In this document: piece by piece, positions 40,118 to 50,800 of the stretch | Layout of the letters: each line of letters starts with the position of its first letter | Position numbering within the stretch: position 1 is the first letter of the stretch | Assembly (NCBI GenBank): GCA_028554645.1 | Contig: JAQOOI010000032.1 | Coordinates: 50,044-114,043, forward strand | Length of the DNA stretch: 64,000 nt | Direction of reading: 5' to 3' | Source: Omphalotus guepiniiformis | Lineage: Eukaryota; Basidiomycota; Agaricomycetes; Agaricales; Omphalotaceae | The notes under the pieces: model-generated | Told to the model about the DNA's origin: nothing | Database searches by the model: none | Seen by the model: the letters and a program-made list of their open reading frames with translations, nothing else | Translations under genes and position numbers: made by a program

Positions 40118-43110
40118 AATGGTAGTTTGACTATGAAATCCATGGAAATTGATTGCCAGGGACGGGACGGAATATCTAGTGGTTGCAGAAGTCCGTAGGG
40201 TTTATGTCGAGCGTCTTTGATGCGTGGACAGATGTCACAGGCGTCAACGTAATTTCTGATGTATCTAGACATATTTGGCCATGAATAGTCGGATGATACA
40301 GCTTGATCTGTTCGTCGTCGACCAGGATGACCGCCAATTACTTTGTCGTGGCAGGAGTAAACGATCTGAGATCTAAGAGATTCCGGAACATAGATTCTTC
40401 CGCGGTGAATGACGATATCTTGATCTAATTTGAAATCTTTGCTTCCATTGGATATGGCGTCACACCATTGAGTGTCGTGTTGGTATGCGTTTTTGAATTG
40501 TTGAATGAGTTCTGAATTGTCCATAGATAAGGTAGTGAGTGCTGGAATTGGAATGGGAATAGGTGTAGTATTGGAAGTGAATACGGATGATGATTTTTTA
40601 GTATGCGAGGATGTTAATATAGTGTGGTGTTGAATTTCTAGATGTTCATCTCCCTTTTTAGGGATAAAGTCCAGACGGCGGGAAGCAGCGTCAGCAACAT
40701 TTTGAGAACCCGGAGCCCACTGAAGCGAAAAATTGTATTCAGAAAGGAACATGGACCACCGTGCTTGACGACGATTGAGTAATTGTGGTTTCATAAAATA
40801 TGTAAGATTTTTGTGGTCGGCTATAACGGAAATGGGATATTTGGAGCCTATAAGCCAGTGGCGATTTTCGCGGAATGTTTCTATGATTGCGAGTAGTTCC
40901 TTGTCATGCACGTCGTAGTTAATTTCGGCAGGAGTAAGCTTGTGAGAGAAAAAAGCGACCGGATGGAGAAGTTCGTCGGGACCCGGTTGTTGAATGACAC
41001 CAGCAATAGCGAAATCGGATGCATCAGTAGATATGGTGATGGGAAGTGTTGGATTGAAATGCTGTAAGATGGGGGCTGTGAGAAATTGATGTTTGAGGTC
41101 GTTGAAGGCGGTTTTGCATGAAGAGGAGAATTCGAAGGGAGTGTTTTTATGAGTTAGATTGGTGAGGGGAGTGACGAGTTTGGAATAATTATGAATGAAA
41201 CGGCGATAGAAATTCGAGAAACCTAGAAAACCTTGAAGATCTTTGAGTTTTGTCGGTTCGGGCCAATTGGAGATAGTGTCGAGTTTAGTAGGATTCATTT
41301 TGAGGCCGTGAGGGTTAATGATGTATCCAAGGAATTCTACTTCTTCTTTGTCAAAGTTACACTTGGCGGCGTTAGCAGATAGATTAGCGGAACGAAGACG
41401 ATCAAGTACAAGTTTAACATGGGCATCATGCTGTTCTTGAGTTTTGGAATATATGAGTATATTGTTGAGATAGACGACACAGACAACGTCGAGTAAATCT
41501 TGGAGGACATCCTGAATGAAAGCCTGCCAAGCGGCAGGAGCATTCGTTAGACCATAAGGGACGATGAGATGTTCGAATAAACCTAGATGAGTCCGAAAAG
41601 CGGTTTTCCATTCGTCCCCTTCCCGAATGCGTAGATGACTATATGCGCTTTTGAGATCGATCAATGTGAAGACCTGACAACCCTGGACACGGTCAAGTAG
41701 GTCGTCAACGAGAGGAAGAGGGAAACGATTCTTGCGAGTTATTGCGTTGAGTCCCCGAAAGTCAACACAGAGCCTAATTTCTCCAGTTTTCTTCCGTGTA
41801 AAAAGTACGGGAGCGCCAGCAGATGAAGTTGATTGACGAATATGACCGCATTTGAGATTTGAGTGTACATATTCTCCTACAGCTTTGCATTCAGTGTCTG
41901 TAAGACGATACATACGGCTAAATGGGGGTGTTTTTCCTTCTTCGATCTCGATTTCTATATCAAAGGGGCGATGTTGCGGCAATTTTTCAAATTCTGCGGG
42001 ATTAAACACTGTGTCAGCATAGTGGAGATATTTTTCTGGAACGAAAGTCTTGTAATCAGGTTTAGATGGAGAGGTTCCGTCGGGTGGTGGTTCCGGAGGT
42101 GGAACTGGAGTAGTGAAGGAATTAATGTATTGAGGGGAAGATTTGTCGAAGAATCGTAAAATGGAGATATTTTCAGAAGTATTTCTTGAGATTTTTGCGA
42201 ATTTCTTCGAGCTAACAAGTTTGATGTTAATTGGAGATTGCAATTGATCGGAATTAGATGAAGTGGGAATAGACGAATATGGCGGAATTGTTGAACGTGG
42301 GTAAGGACGTGACTGAGGAATTGGAAAAGGGTCAGGGATAGAACGGCCATAGCCGTTGTAGTGGGTGAAAGCGGACAGAAAGGAAATATGAGAAGTGTTT
42401 TGAGGCGTAGATGTCGTCTGGAATTGATTAGATTTCGGAAAAACGGAAGTAAACCAAGAATAGTCAGATGAAAGTCCGAGTTGCGAGATTAATATCGGGG
42501 TTGATTGATTCGGACTAAGGCCCGTTTCTTTCACATGGGAGGCTGCAGGTTTCGGACAAGAGCCCTGTGCGTGCACCTTTAGAGACTTGGAGCCACAGCA
42601 ATCGAATGTCAATGTTGAATCTGACCAATCGGTGCTCGGGTTGTGACGTTTTAGCCAGTCGAGACCTAGAATGATAGGATAGCCGACGGAAACAACGGAA
42701 AGAGATATGAGTTCGGAGTGTGTTGAAATGAAGAGTTGCGTGATAACATCTTGGGTGATCAGTCCAGATGCAATGGGGCGATCATCAACGGCTGTGACAG
42801 GTATGGGTAAGGATTTGAGTTTACGGGGGAGGTTATGTCGAGTTGCGAATCTTTCGGAGATGCATGATGTGGAGGCGCCGCTGTCAAGCAACGCGTGAGT
42901 CGGGATGGTTTGATTATTGGGTAAACGAAGTGTAACGGCGATGATAAACTGCTGGTCGGTATTGATAGAATGAATGAATGTCGGAGGAAATTTCGGAGGT
43001 GTGAGGGTGTATATGCCATTAGTTTTGCGAAGATATGTTGGTTCCGGTGTGCTAGATTTGTTAGATGGACATGTCCCTTCGTCTACCGGAAGTCCTGGGA
43101 CTTGAGAACA
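40118..43110 (-). pseudogene. Host Ty3 pol, protease to integrase N-terminus (piece 1), RT active site altered
   Basis: The open frame begins about 43110, overlapping the gag end in the -1 frame (TNGIYTLTPPKFPPTF), then protease LLDSGASTSCISERF and IILGLDWLKRHNPS. RT: VFTLIDLKSAYSHLRIREGD and GLFEHLIVPYGLTNAPAAW, but the catalytic box reads VVYLNNILIYSK, with both Asp of YLDD changed to Asn (41461-41469). RNase H: ISTDASDFAIAGVI, DVHDKELLAII and SVIADHKNL. Integrase zinc finger: SCHDKVIGGHPG ... CDICPRIK. First integrase Asp: SMDFIVKLPLS, cut by the chromovirus. There are no internal stops over ~940 codons. Confidence 0.88.
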
Positions 43111-43115
43111 ACCGG

Positions 43116-44315
43116 TTAGGCTTTTCCCGAGGTGTCAGATTTGGGTGATGATTTCTTATTCGGGCATTTGTTAGTGTAATGTCCTGAGCCGCCACAATAA
43201 CTACAAAGATTGTTGTCGCGGCGACGTTGTTTCTCCTCTGCTGTGAGAGGTCCTCGTGGTCCTGCAGGTTTCGTGGTTGTGATAGCATCAACCTGCATTG
43301 GTTCACCAAGAGGGAGTGAGTTCGAATTGGAAGTGGAAGGGGTAGGAATATTGACAGGAGCAGATTTGGCTGGGTAATGGTTCTTACGTCCAAAATCGCG
43401 ATTACGTTCACGTTTGCGTTCTTCATTACGCTCGTGAAGTCGATTGTCCACAGCTATAACCCAGTCAGTATAAAGTTTGAGAGAATTTTTAGGCACATCA
43501 GTTCTATGAGCAACAGCATCTTTAATCTCGGTTTTCAGGTTTCTGTAAAAGTAATGAATTTTCGAAGTTTCCGTGAGTTCAAGATGAATAATCCATTCAA
43601 GGAATCGAGCCGAATAGTGGGCTACAGAACCTGTTTGATAGAGATCCTCGATCTTCGACATGGCAGTTTGAGTAATGTTTGGATCTCCGAAGTGTCTTTT
43701 GAAGTCATCGGTAAAGGAAGAGAAGTCGTATATTAATTTTTGATGGTTCGGAAGGGCTTTGTCGTTAATGAGAACAGATTTATACCATTCCTTCGGAGTT
43801 CCACTACCAAGATAAGTCGCTAGATAGATGCATTTGTCGTGATCAGTAGTGTATGTGGCACGGAGAAGATGGAGAGTATCTTTGATTTCTTGTAGAAAAC
43901 CTTCGACGTGAATAGCTTTACCGCTGAATGTTGTAGGTTCTTTGAATTTGAGTGAACCGGTTGAACGGATCAGAGGCTGGACCAGATGTAAAATTTCGAT
44001 CGGTGGTTGATGCGGGGGATTTGGTTCCGGTATGTGTGGCTGTGTATTGATGCTTTGAGTAAGTCCGTTAATTTGGTTCATAAATCCGCCGAGAATTCGT
44101 TCCATATTAGCGAATCCTGAAAGGAATTCTCCATAAGTTACAGGTCTGTTGGGATCTTCAGAGGTTGTCGAAGTTGTTGGATCAGAGGTTGAGGGAATAG
44201 ATTCAATGATGGGAGTTGCCGGGTTAATAGGTTGAGGAATTTTGGTTAGGGGTACAAAAGGTAACTGTGCTCCAGGGGCTCCAGAGATTTGACTAGGGTC
44301 GGGGTAGGTTGACAT
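43116..44315 (-). CDS. Gag of host Ty3 element
   Basis: 399 residues starting MSTYPDPSQISGAPGAQ. A Pro/Ser/Thr-rich N-terminus is followed by a retrotransposon gag capsid domain (FKEPTTFSGKAIHVEGFLQE, YLATYLGSGTPKEWYKSVL) and a CCHC knuckle, CSYCGGSGHYTNKC, near the C-terminus, spacing C-x2-C-x4-H-x4-C. The stop TAA lies in the overlap where pol continues in the -1 frame. The frame is intact. Confidence 0.9.
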   Translation of the reverse strand: MSTYPDPSQISGAPGAQLPFVPLTKIPQPINPATPIIESIPSTSDPTTSTTSEDPNRPVTYGEFLSGFANMERILGGFMNQINGLTQSINTQPHIPEPNPPHQPPIEILHLVQPLIRSTGSLKFKEPTTFSGKAIHVEGFLQEIKDTLHLLRATYTTDHDKCIYLATYLGSGTPKEWYKSVLINDKALPNHQKLIYDFSSFTDDFKRHFGDPNITQTAMSKIEDLYQTGSVAHYSARFLEWIIHLELTETSKIHYFYRNLKTEIKDAVAHRTDVPKNSLKLYTDWVIAVDNRLHERNEERKRERNRDFGRKNHYPAKSAPVNIPTPSTSNSNSLPLGEPMQVDAITTTKPAGPRGPLTAEEKQRRRDNNLCSYCGGSGHYTNKCPNKKSSPKSDTSGKA

Positions 44316-44406
44316 TGTTGAAAATGAGAAAAGACGGGAGGGCGAGGCAGTTCGAGATCAGGAAGATCAACCTTATTGTAAGGTCGAATCAAACTGTTAT
44401 GGACCA

Positions 44407-44612
44407 AAGACTTAAGGGCGTGAGAACGAGGCTTTGGAGGAATAACTTGAGTTGATTCGACGACCAAACTATACGAATATACAAAGCTTTTATAACACAA
44501 AATAGTATAAAGGAGTCATGAATGAGTATCAAATGAAAAACAAAACTGAAATGTCCTTGGTGTATCTAAAATGTCCGAAACTACATGAAACGAAACAAGT
44601 AAGTACGGTCCG
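44407..44612 (-). repeat. Truncated 5' LTR of host Ty3 element
   Basis: Matches 17492-17697 almost exactly but lacks the first ~39 bp of the LTR (TGTAATGATTC...); beyond 44612 the sequence is unrelated. On the minus strand the LTR is followed by TGGTCCATAACAG, a possible tRNA primer site. Confidence 0.82.
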
Positions 44613-44751
44613 AGAGAAGTGTAACTACTTTGTTCCGTGAAACTTAGATTGTTAAATAGCACTTGAAATTCTGTTGAAACCGGTTGAAATATTCCTGGAA
44701 CTTCTTCGATCTTTGCGGAATTGTGTGAGAATCGGTCCCCTCCACACTGGA

Positions 44752-45001
44752 TGGATTTCAATGGAACTCACTCTAACTTACTGAAATCGTGAGGAACGTA
44801 TCCTTGCTCTGCCGCACTTCTTTCAATGAAACTCGGTGATCACTGACTGAAATCGTTGAAATACAACTGAACTTGGATGGATTTCAATGGAACTCACTCT
44901 AACTTACTGAAATCGTGAGGAACGTATCCTTGCTCTGCCGCACTTCTTTCAATGAAACTCGGTGATCACTGACTGAAATCGTTGAAATACAACTGAACTT
45001 G
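44752..45001. repeat. Tandem duplication, 126-bp unit
   Basis: TGGATTTCAATGGAACTCAC begins at 44752 and again at 44878; the two units read essentially identical through ATACAACTGAACTT. Near-identity implies recent duplication. Confidence 0.9.
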
Positions 45002-45468
45002 ACGGCTAGCAAAACCTACTGAAATGTTACCTGAATCAACCACCACCGATCGTATGAAAACTTTGGTTATATGGGGGGAGATACACTGAAACAGGTAAAT
45101 GTAAGGGGTGGATTTAACGACGTTCCTATGAAGATCTTTGGAGGAAAAGCAGGGGAATACAATGAAAAACTGAAAGATAAGGAGCGGAATTCATGACCTG
45201 CGTATCCAACTTGAAGAAAACAGGGGGTACACTGAAAAAAACACGGGGGGATACAATGAAATATTCAGATATAAGCACAGGCATTCATGACGTCCCTATG
45301 AAAACTTCGAGAATATTGGGGTTGCGGGGTACACTGACTCGGAAACTCGGTAATGTAAGAAAAAGACCTCACGACGTTGCGATGAACACCTCAAGAATGG
45401 GACGGGGGTACACTGGAACAAAATGTAAGCTGTGAAACCTGGGGGGATACACAACGAAGTACTTACCG
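45002..45468. repeat. Degenerate repeat region with GGGGGTACACTGAAA motif
   Basis: GGGGG(A)TACACTGAAA-like boxes recur at about 45077, 45225, 45247, 45328, 45406 and 45440. Boxes resembling ACGACGTTCCTATGAA occur at about 45043, 45118, 45287 and 45370. No coding frame. It lies 3' of the minus-strand T5orf172 gene. Confidence 0.55.
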
Positions 45469-46050
45469 TTACAAGGACGCAGCGCGAGACATTACTGGGC
45501 GGATCAAGTCTCTGACGACGTGCGCTGCCGAGCCTCTGAATTCAAAGAGCTCATTGTGCCTTCGGCGGCAGTGTGCGCAAACCTCCCGGGGCCGGCGTGT
45601 GCATATGTCGTCCAGCATCGCATGACAGATGTGTTCTGAAATGTGGTCAGTGACGGCGGGGTTGAAAAACGACGACGTGCCTGCACGAATGTAGTGGCGG
45701 GCGTGAACTGCGAACCACCACTTATGATTTTGCCCCCTACACTGCCTTGCCCACTCCCGTCTTCGCCGCCGAATGTTTGTTGTACGACCAACCTTGAACA
45801 GCTTCGTCCCGACAACGTGAAACACGTATAAAAAACCTGGGCGGTCGAACGGATACACCCGTTGACACGCTACGCGTACGGGCCTGCAATACATGTGGTT
45901 GATAAGAAAAACAAGTCGTCGGGATGGTCTCGCGACAAAGAGAGTCGAACGGAATGAGCGATGAAAGCAGTGCGTCGTGAATAAGTGGTGGGACGCTTCT
46001 ACGACGCAATGAAAATAAATAAAGAGCGGCACAAACGGAGAGGCAGTCAA
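45469..46050 (-). CDS. T5orf172 (GIY-YIG-like) domain protein
   Basis: 193 codons as a single frame ending SRAASL. The core PGFLYVFHVVGTKLFKVGRT then NIRRRRREWARQC matches the T5orf172 domain (named after a bacteriophage T5 protein, related to GIY-YIG nucleases), which is expanded in basidiomycetes. A C-terminal CAHCRRRHNELFEF segment with two Cys is also typical. The hydrophobic, low-complexity first 60 residues may not belong to the protein; the true start may be downstream (MYCRPVRVACQRVYP) or in an upstream exon. DNA binding or cleavage is the family inference; I cannot show activity. Sits among repeats, suggesting a mobile or expanded family member. Confidence 0.7.
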   Translation of the reverse strand: MTASPFVPLFIYFHCVVEASHHLFTTHCFHRSFRSTLFVARPSRRLVFLINHMYCRPVRVACQRVYPFDRPGFLYVFHVVGTKLFKVGRTTNIRRRRREWARQCRGQNHKWWFAVHARHYIRAGTSSFFNPAVTDHISEHICHAMLDDICTRRPREVCAHCRRRHNELFEFRGSAAHVVRDLIRPVMSRAASL

Positions 46051-46739
46051 TTAAAAGAGGTGCTGAGGATGCGATTGAGGGAGGATGTTGAGGTACTCGC
46101 CACTCACCAACGGAGACTTGAAACCAACAAAGAAATGAAACTGACGCTGTTTAGGGTGCCGTGAAGTGGTGGGACGGACTTCTAGGCGACGCGACGAAAA
46201 ATTAAGAGCGGCGCAGATGGAGACGCGCTCAATTGAAAGATTTGCCGAGGACGCGATTGGGAGAGGATGGCGAGAATGCGACCTATGCACTGGATTGAGC
46301 CCCGCTGAGGTAAAAAGTTCGATGCTTTTTCAAGAAAACAACTACTTGAGTTACATAAAACTCAGAGCTGACCGAAGCTGAACGTGAACGGATTTATTTA
46401 CCTTCGCACATTGTACAGTTAGGCACATTGTACATTTGGACGAGTTTGGAAATGTATCGCTCACTCACAACCTTTGTGAAACGGAGCTAGCAAACGCCTA
46501 GAAGAGACTTTTGTCAGATGGATGACAACAAGCTTTCAGAAATAGAAATTAGCCACTCACGATGCCTTTACATAGCTTGACATAGAATAATAGGTAAAGT
46601 ACATACTATATGACCTATAAATGATTGTAGCGAAGCGTTCGTCGGCCCTCGGTTGACGTCGCAAGTGACTTTGGATTTGTAGTCAGATTCCTGCCGACAC
46701 TCAGTTGTGGAACCGACAATTCCTGAGACGCGCAAAGCA
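46051..46739. other. Upstream region of T5orf172 gene, degenerate 170-bp duplication
   Basis: A block starting GTGGTGGGACG with AAAGAGCGGC and GAGGATG (about 45988-46100) recurs degenerately at 46163-46275, so the 5' end of the gene and its upstream region derive from a duplication. No other gene is seen. Confidence 0.5.
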
Positions 46740-47230
46740 ACAGGGGTGTTCATGCGGGGCACAGTCAGGACCGACGATACCTGACAACGAAAACCCAGTG
46801 GAGAGAACACAATGGAACAGGGTGGGATTGAGGGGAAACTCAGTTGGAACCGATAATAGCTGACACCCGCCCGCTGCATCGAAAACCCACTGGAGGGAAC
46901 AGGATGGAACAGGATGGAACAGGGGGGAACCGAGGGGGAACCGAGGGGGAACTCAGTTGGAACCGACGATTCCTGACACCAGCTGCAATGAAAATGCATC
47001 CTTGAAAACGCAATGGAACAGGGTGGAAATGAGGGGGAACCGAGGGGGAACTCAGTTGGAACCGACGATTCCTGACACCAGCTGCAATGAAAATGCATAC
47101 TTGAAAACGCAATGGAACAGGGTGGAAATGAGGGGGAACTCAGTTGGAACTGACAATTCCTGCCACCAGACCCAAGGGAAATCCACTGCTGAAATTGCAA
47201 TGGAATATGGTGGAGATGTAGGAAATCCTT
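46740..47230. repeat. Minisatellite, 88-113-bp unit, about five units
   Basis: ACTCAGTTGGAACCGA boxes start at 46838, 46951, 47050 and 47138, with a diverged unit before them; each is followed by GACACCAGCTGCAATGAAAA-like and AATGGAACAGGGTGGAAATG-like blocks. Minus-strand frames through it are Pro/Ser/Phe-rich and repeat with the units, probably not proteins. Confidence 0.8.
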
Positions 47231-47833
47231 CATGCGGGAGCATCACCTAGATACATTGTTAACTTCAGCAGATGAAGGACGAAGATCATGTGGAAATCTC
47301 GCCAAACATCCGCATCTATACAACCTCGGCTGAAAACCTCAATTTGAGCAGTCTTGCACTGAATTGCGGTTAACATGCATGGAACCCAAACACTCATGCA
47401 ACCGGTTAGTCGACTTCGGTATCGTTGGTGAAACCAGGCGGAATTGTGTTGAGTTTTGCAAGTGGATAAGCGGCAGCGCCCCTGAAAAAAACACCTGGAA
47501 CGAAACGGAATAGACCGAAATCACAATGACATCTTACAAGTGAATAAGTGACAGTGCCACTGAAAAAACCTGGAATGAAGCGGAATGGATTGAAACTCAA
47601 CATGAAATCCTACCCGGGACACACCGTCTGTGAGGTATGAATACATACAGTGCAGGGTGCGCGACGACGTTGACTGAAACATACAACATAGAGTTACTCT
47701 CGCCAACACATAGGGATAAAGAAAACATGAAAGAGATTGAATTTTCGTTGCACAACATGACAATACGCCGATCTAAAAACACAAGTTCAGCCATACCATC
47801 CGGCCCCATTCGACCAATAAAAAGGGGCACCTA
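47231..47833. repeat. Downstream of KDZ gene, includes ~78-bp tandem pair
   Basis: AAGTGGATAAGCGGCAGCGC with CTGAAAAAAACACCTGGAAC (47460-47535) is repeated in diverged form at 47538-47607. The remainder shows no feature that I can support. Confidence 0.6.
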
Positions 47834-50800
47834 TTACTCCACGTCGCTCCTTTCCTCTCCGGTAGACTCCTCTGACGAACTGCCATTCTCGTCCTCACTC
47901 CCTGGGTCCGACAGGGAATTACCGCTCAGAGTCGGGTCAACAAACGCTGGTCGCTCGCTGCCAGACGTAGGTCAGAACTCGTTCAGACCACTACGCGCCC
48001 AAGCCCACGTACCTATGCAGTTTCGGAAACCCTTCCTGCTCTTTGTTTCGGAACTCCAAAACGACATCAGCCAAACACTTCCCTTCAGGAATCACCCGCA
48101 AACTCTCGATTCCCGATGCCTCAAACCTCCCTTGACATTGTTTCTCCAATGTCATGAACAACTGCTGCTGCTGCAAAGCATATGCCACCTGCCCTGGTGA
48201 CATTCGTAAAGAACCTTCTTGTACATCCTTGGTCCACTGTGTCCCGGCGAGTTCCTGTACGTGGTGACCAGCCCCCGTAGAGGGCTTCCACGTCGTTTGC
48301 TTTGATATATCACCCCACACTTGAGCCATTTTCTGGAACGTCTTGATACACCTATGAAACTCGGCGTGTTTGATTTCGAGAGTCTCTCGCCACCGCTCGA
48401 ACTCAGCTTCGTCCCTGAAGAATTTGACTCGGTCCTCTGGTTTCCAAGAATCAATCACCTCATCACCGAGTGCGAACAATCACTTACGCTCCCTCGCCCA
48501 TTCTTCTGACTCAACATCGTTGGCAGTTACTTTCCAGATGAAGCCATCAAGTATAGCCCCTGACATTTTGGAACCCTCCACGTGCGCGCCTTCGATTTTC
48601 CGCTTTTTCAGCGGGCGTCTGCCTTCGCTATTATCGTCGTCGTGGTCCGAGTTTCCCCGTGCAGGTGCTTATGCTCGACGTCAATCAACTCAGTCAGCAG
48701 CGAGTTTAGAGGTGACGCACCGGTACGGCGTGACATTTGGGTCCCAAAATGCCCTATAGCCTCTGTGTACAGTCAGCCCCTGCCTGACACCGCAGAGCAA
48801 CAAGGTGCCCACCTCGACCTCCAACCCCTTGTCCCCTCCTCCTTTTCTCAGATTGAGCCATTGTAATGCCCCCGCCAGACCGACCCTGGAACCCTGGCCT
48901 CATTCGCCACAGACTACCATCAGCTCTGAGAGAGTCGCCCAAAGCACGTTTGACATGCGTTGGCTTTCTATACGTGTCTTCCACCGTCAGCTTTGGACAG
49001 GCGGTTGATTTTTCCTCGATCGCCCCCAGGGCCACCAACGCGCTGCGGTGGCGGTTGTAGTCTTCCAATTGCTGCAATCTCACACGCTCGAACCGCTTGA
49101 TTTCCTCCGTGCTCCTGGTGTTCTGCTCCTGACCTCTGTTGTGCACGTTCTTGTTATCAAAGATTGCCGATAACAGTCGGACGGTCGCCTGTAGTGCCAG
49201 GATGAGCGACCAGGCCCCTGCCTTTCGCAGCAATACCTCCCGCTCCGACACCTCCTCCATTCCTGAAGCAGCACGCTCCATCAACGGGAGATCTGAGGGG
49301 AGAAATAGCCTTTCCTCCTCAACATCTGTGACGGTCAATGCTAACACTCTATCCCCCACATCCGGCATGATCACTCTCTGGCGCTCACGCCATCGGTCTA
49401 TACGCCGCGACATTCGCTCTCGCATTTCTATCACTTGTTCTTCGGCATCCCTATCTGCTGCGCGTCCATGACCCTGCAGACTTCTGACTTTTCGGCGCAA
49501 TGCTGCTCTGAACACACAATTAGCTCGTTGCAACCCCCTAGCAATAACTCACTGAGCATCCTCAATCTCCACACCTTCCCTCAAAAACCTCACCACCGCG
49601 GACTGTGTCGCTGACATGCCAGTCCCAAGCACACACGGTAAATCGGACTTCATCAACCGTTGAACCTCCCGACGCAATGTAGACGCTTTTCAGTATTGGT
49701 AGGATCAGGTCTCTGCCAGTAGCTATCACAGATACTGCACGTACACTCGGAGTGCTCAGTAGCATAGACTGAATGAACCACTCGTTTGTGTTTCCTGTCA
49801 AATCTTGGCGACCGATCCATGGCATTCCATTCCTCTATCCTATCTTTATGAATGTCGTACAACGCCTGTAGATTGTTTCTCGTCTGGAAGTAACGTTTCT
49901 TCGCGGTCTCCAGTTCCTTTTGCAATTGCAAACCTGAATCTCCGCATTAGCATCGTCTCACCTCCGTTGACCGACATCAGGATGAACTCACTCATTCCCA
50001 TGACTTTGCGAGTATTCCACGACAGAAACACCTGGATAATTGCATCCTGCCGCTGCCCGTGGCTCATTTGACGAATTGACGGGCCCAGCAAATTGAGTTC
50101 GGGCCATACCAGCTCAGCAGTTTCGCCAGGAAAGTGCCCAATGGAATCTTTGTATGACGAGGAGAACAAATACATGCACATATCTAGGTGATTGCGCACA
50201 TGTGCGGCCGGTATTGTAAACCGAAACGAATTCGTCTGATGGGCCAGATGCGGAAACCAACGCTTCATGCGCTCCACAACGTGGGCAGAGTAGGTGCAAT
50301 TACTGTCATAGCTGAGCGGTTGATCTGGCACGGAACCCTTGTCAAACATTCGGAGTTCCAAAGCCTTCGCCAGTGCGAGATCGCTATTGGCGAATCTAGA
50401 GAGAGAGAATTTTCGGCTTGGCCTCGTGGGAACGACGGGGAAGGGAACGCACCTCTCGCCTCGCTGCATATCAACGGTGGAGTGGACGAAGATATGGTCA
50501 CATTGAACGTTGATGACTCCTGTGATATCCATCCCTTTGAACTTAAGCCTATTTTGCTTTTCCATCGCCTTGATAAAACCACAGTTAGCCTTCTCCTGAA
50601 CCAGTCCTTGTGAGTGCTGGCTACCCAAATTCATCGGCTCACATACCTCAGGACCTCGCCGTGGACCTGTTACACGGTCCATCTCCGCACCAGCCGTCGT
50701 CACCCCCTGATTTCCGGCCTTCTGTAGCTGTGGAACCTCTGCAAGGTACGCATTTTCTCGCGCAGCACTAGGGAAAACCGATCGCCCTTGGTAAAGCGAG

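Larger units (their letters stand above)
17492..44612 (-). mobile_element. Host Ty3-type LTR retrotransposon split into four pieces
   Basis: The minus-strand element runs from a 5' LTR remnant (44612-44407) through gag and pol to a 3' LTR (17736-17492). Own sequence is about 6.0 kb; the rest is three insertions: 17997-30962, 31367-33207 and 33846-40112. Each junction carries a short target duplication. Deleting insertion plus one duplication copy gives a continuous pol frame (joins read KLPLSHGYNS, NIKTTRPSLK and KPPSIAISKN). The order of domains is gag, protease, RT, RNase H, integrase, C-terminal tail. Confidence 0.88.

Noticed and set aside
46568..47233. Minus-strand 221-codon Phe/Pro/Ser-rich frame.
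   Set aside because: Its repeats follow the DNA minisatellite units, which vary in length by non-multiples of 3; unlikely to be coding.
47637..48200. Plus-strand 187-codon frame starting MNTYSAGCATT.
   Set aside because: It is antisense to the last exons of the KDZ gene and has no domain.
48711..48757. CACCGGTACGGCGTGACATT plus TTTGGGTCCCAAA looked like a transposon terminal repeat.
   Set aside because: On the minus strand it encodes GTQMSRRTGA, part of the conserved KDZ C-terminal region; no inverted partner was found.
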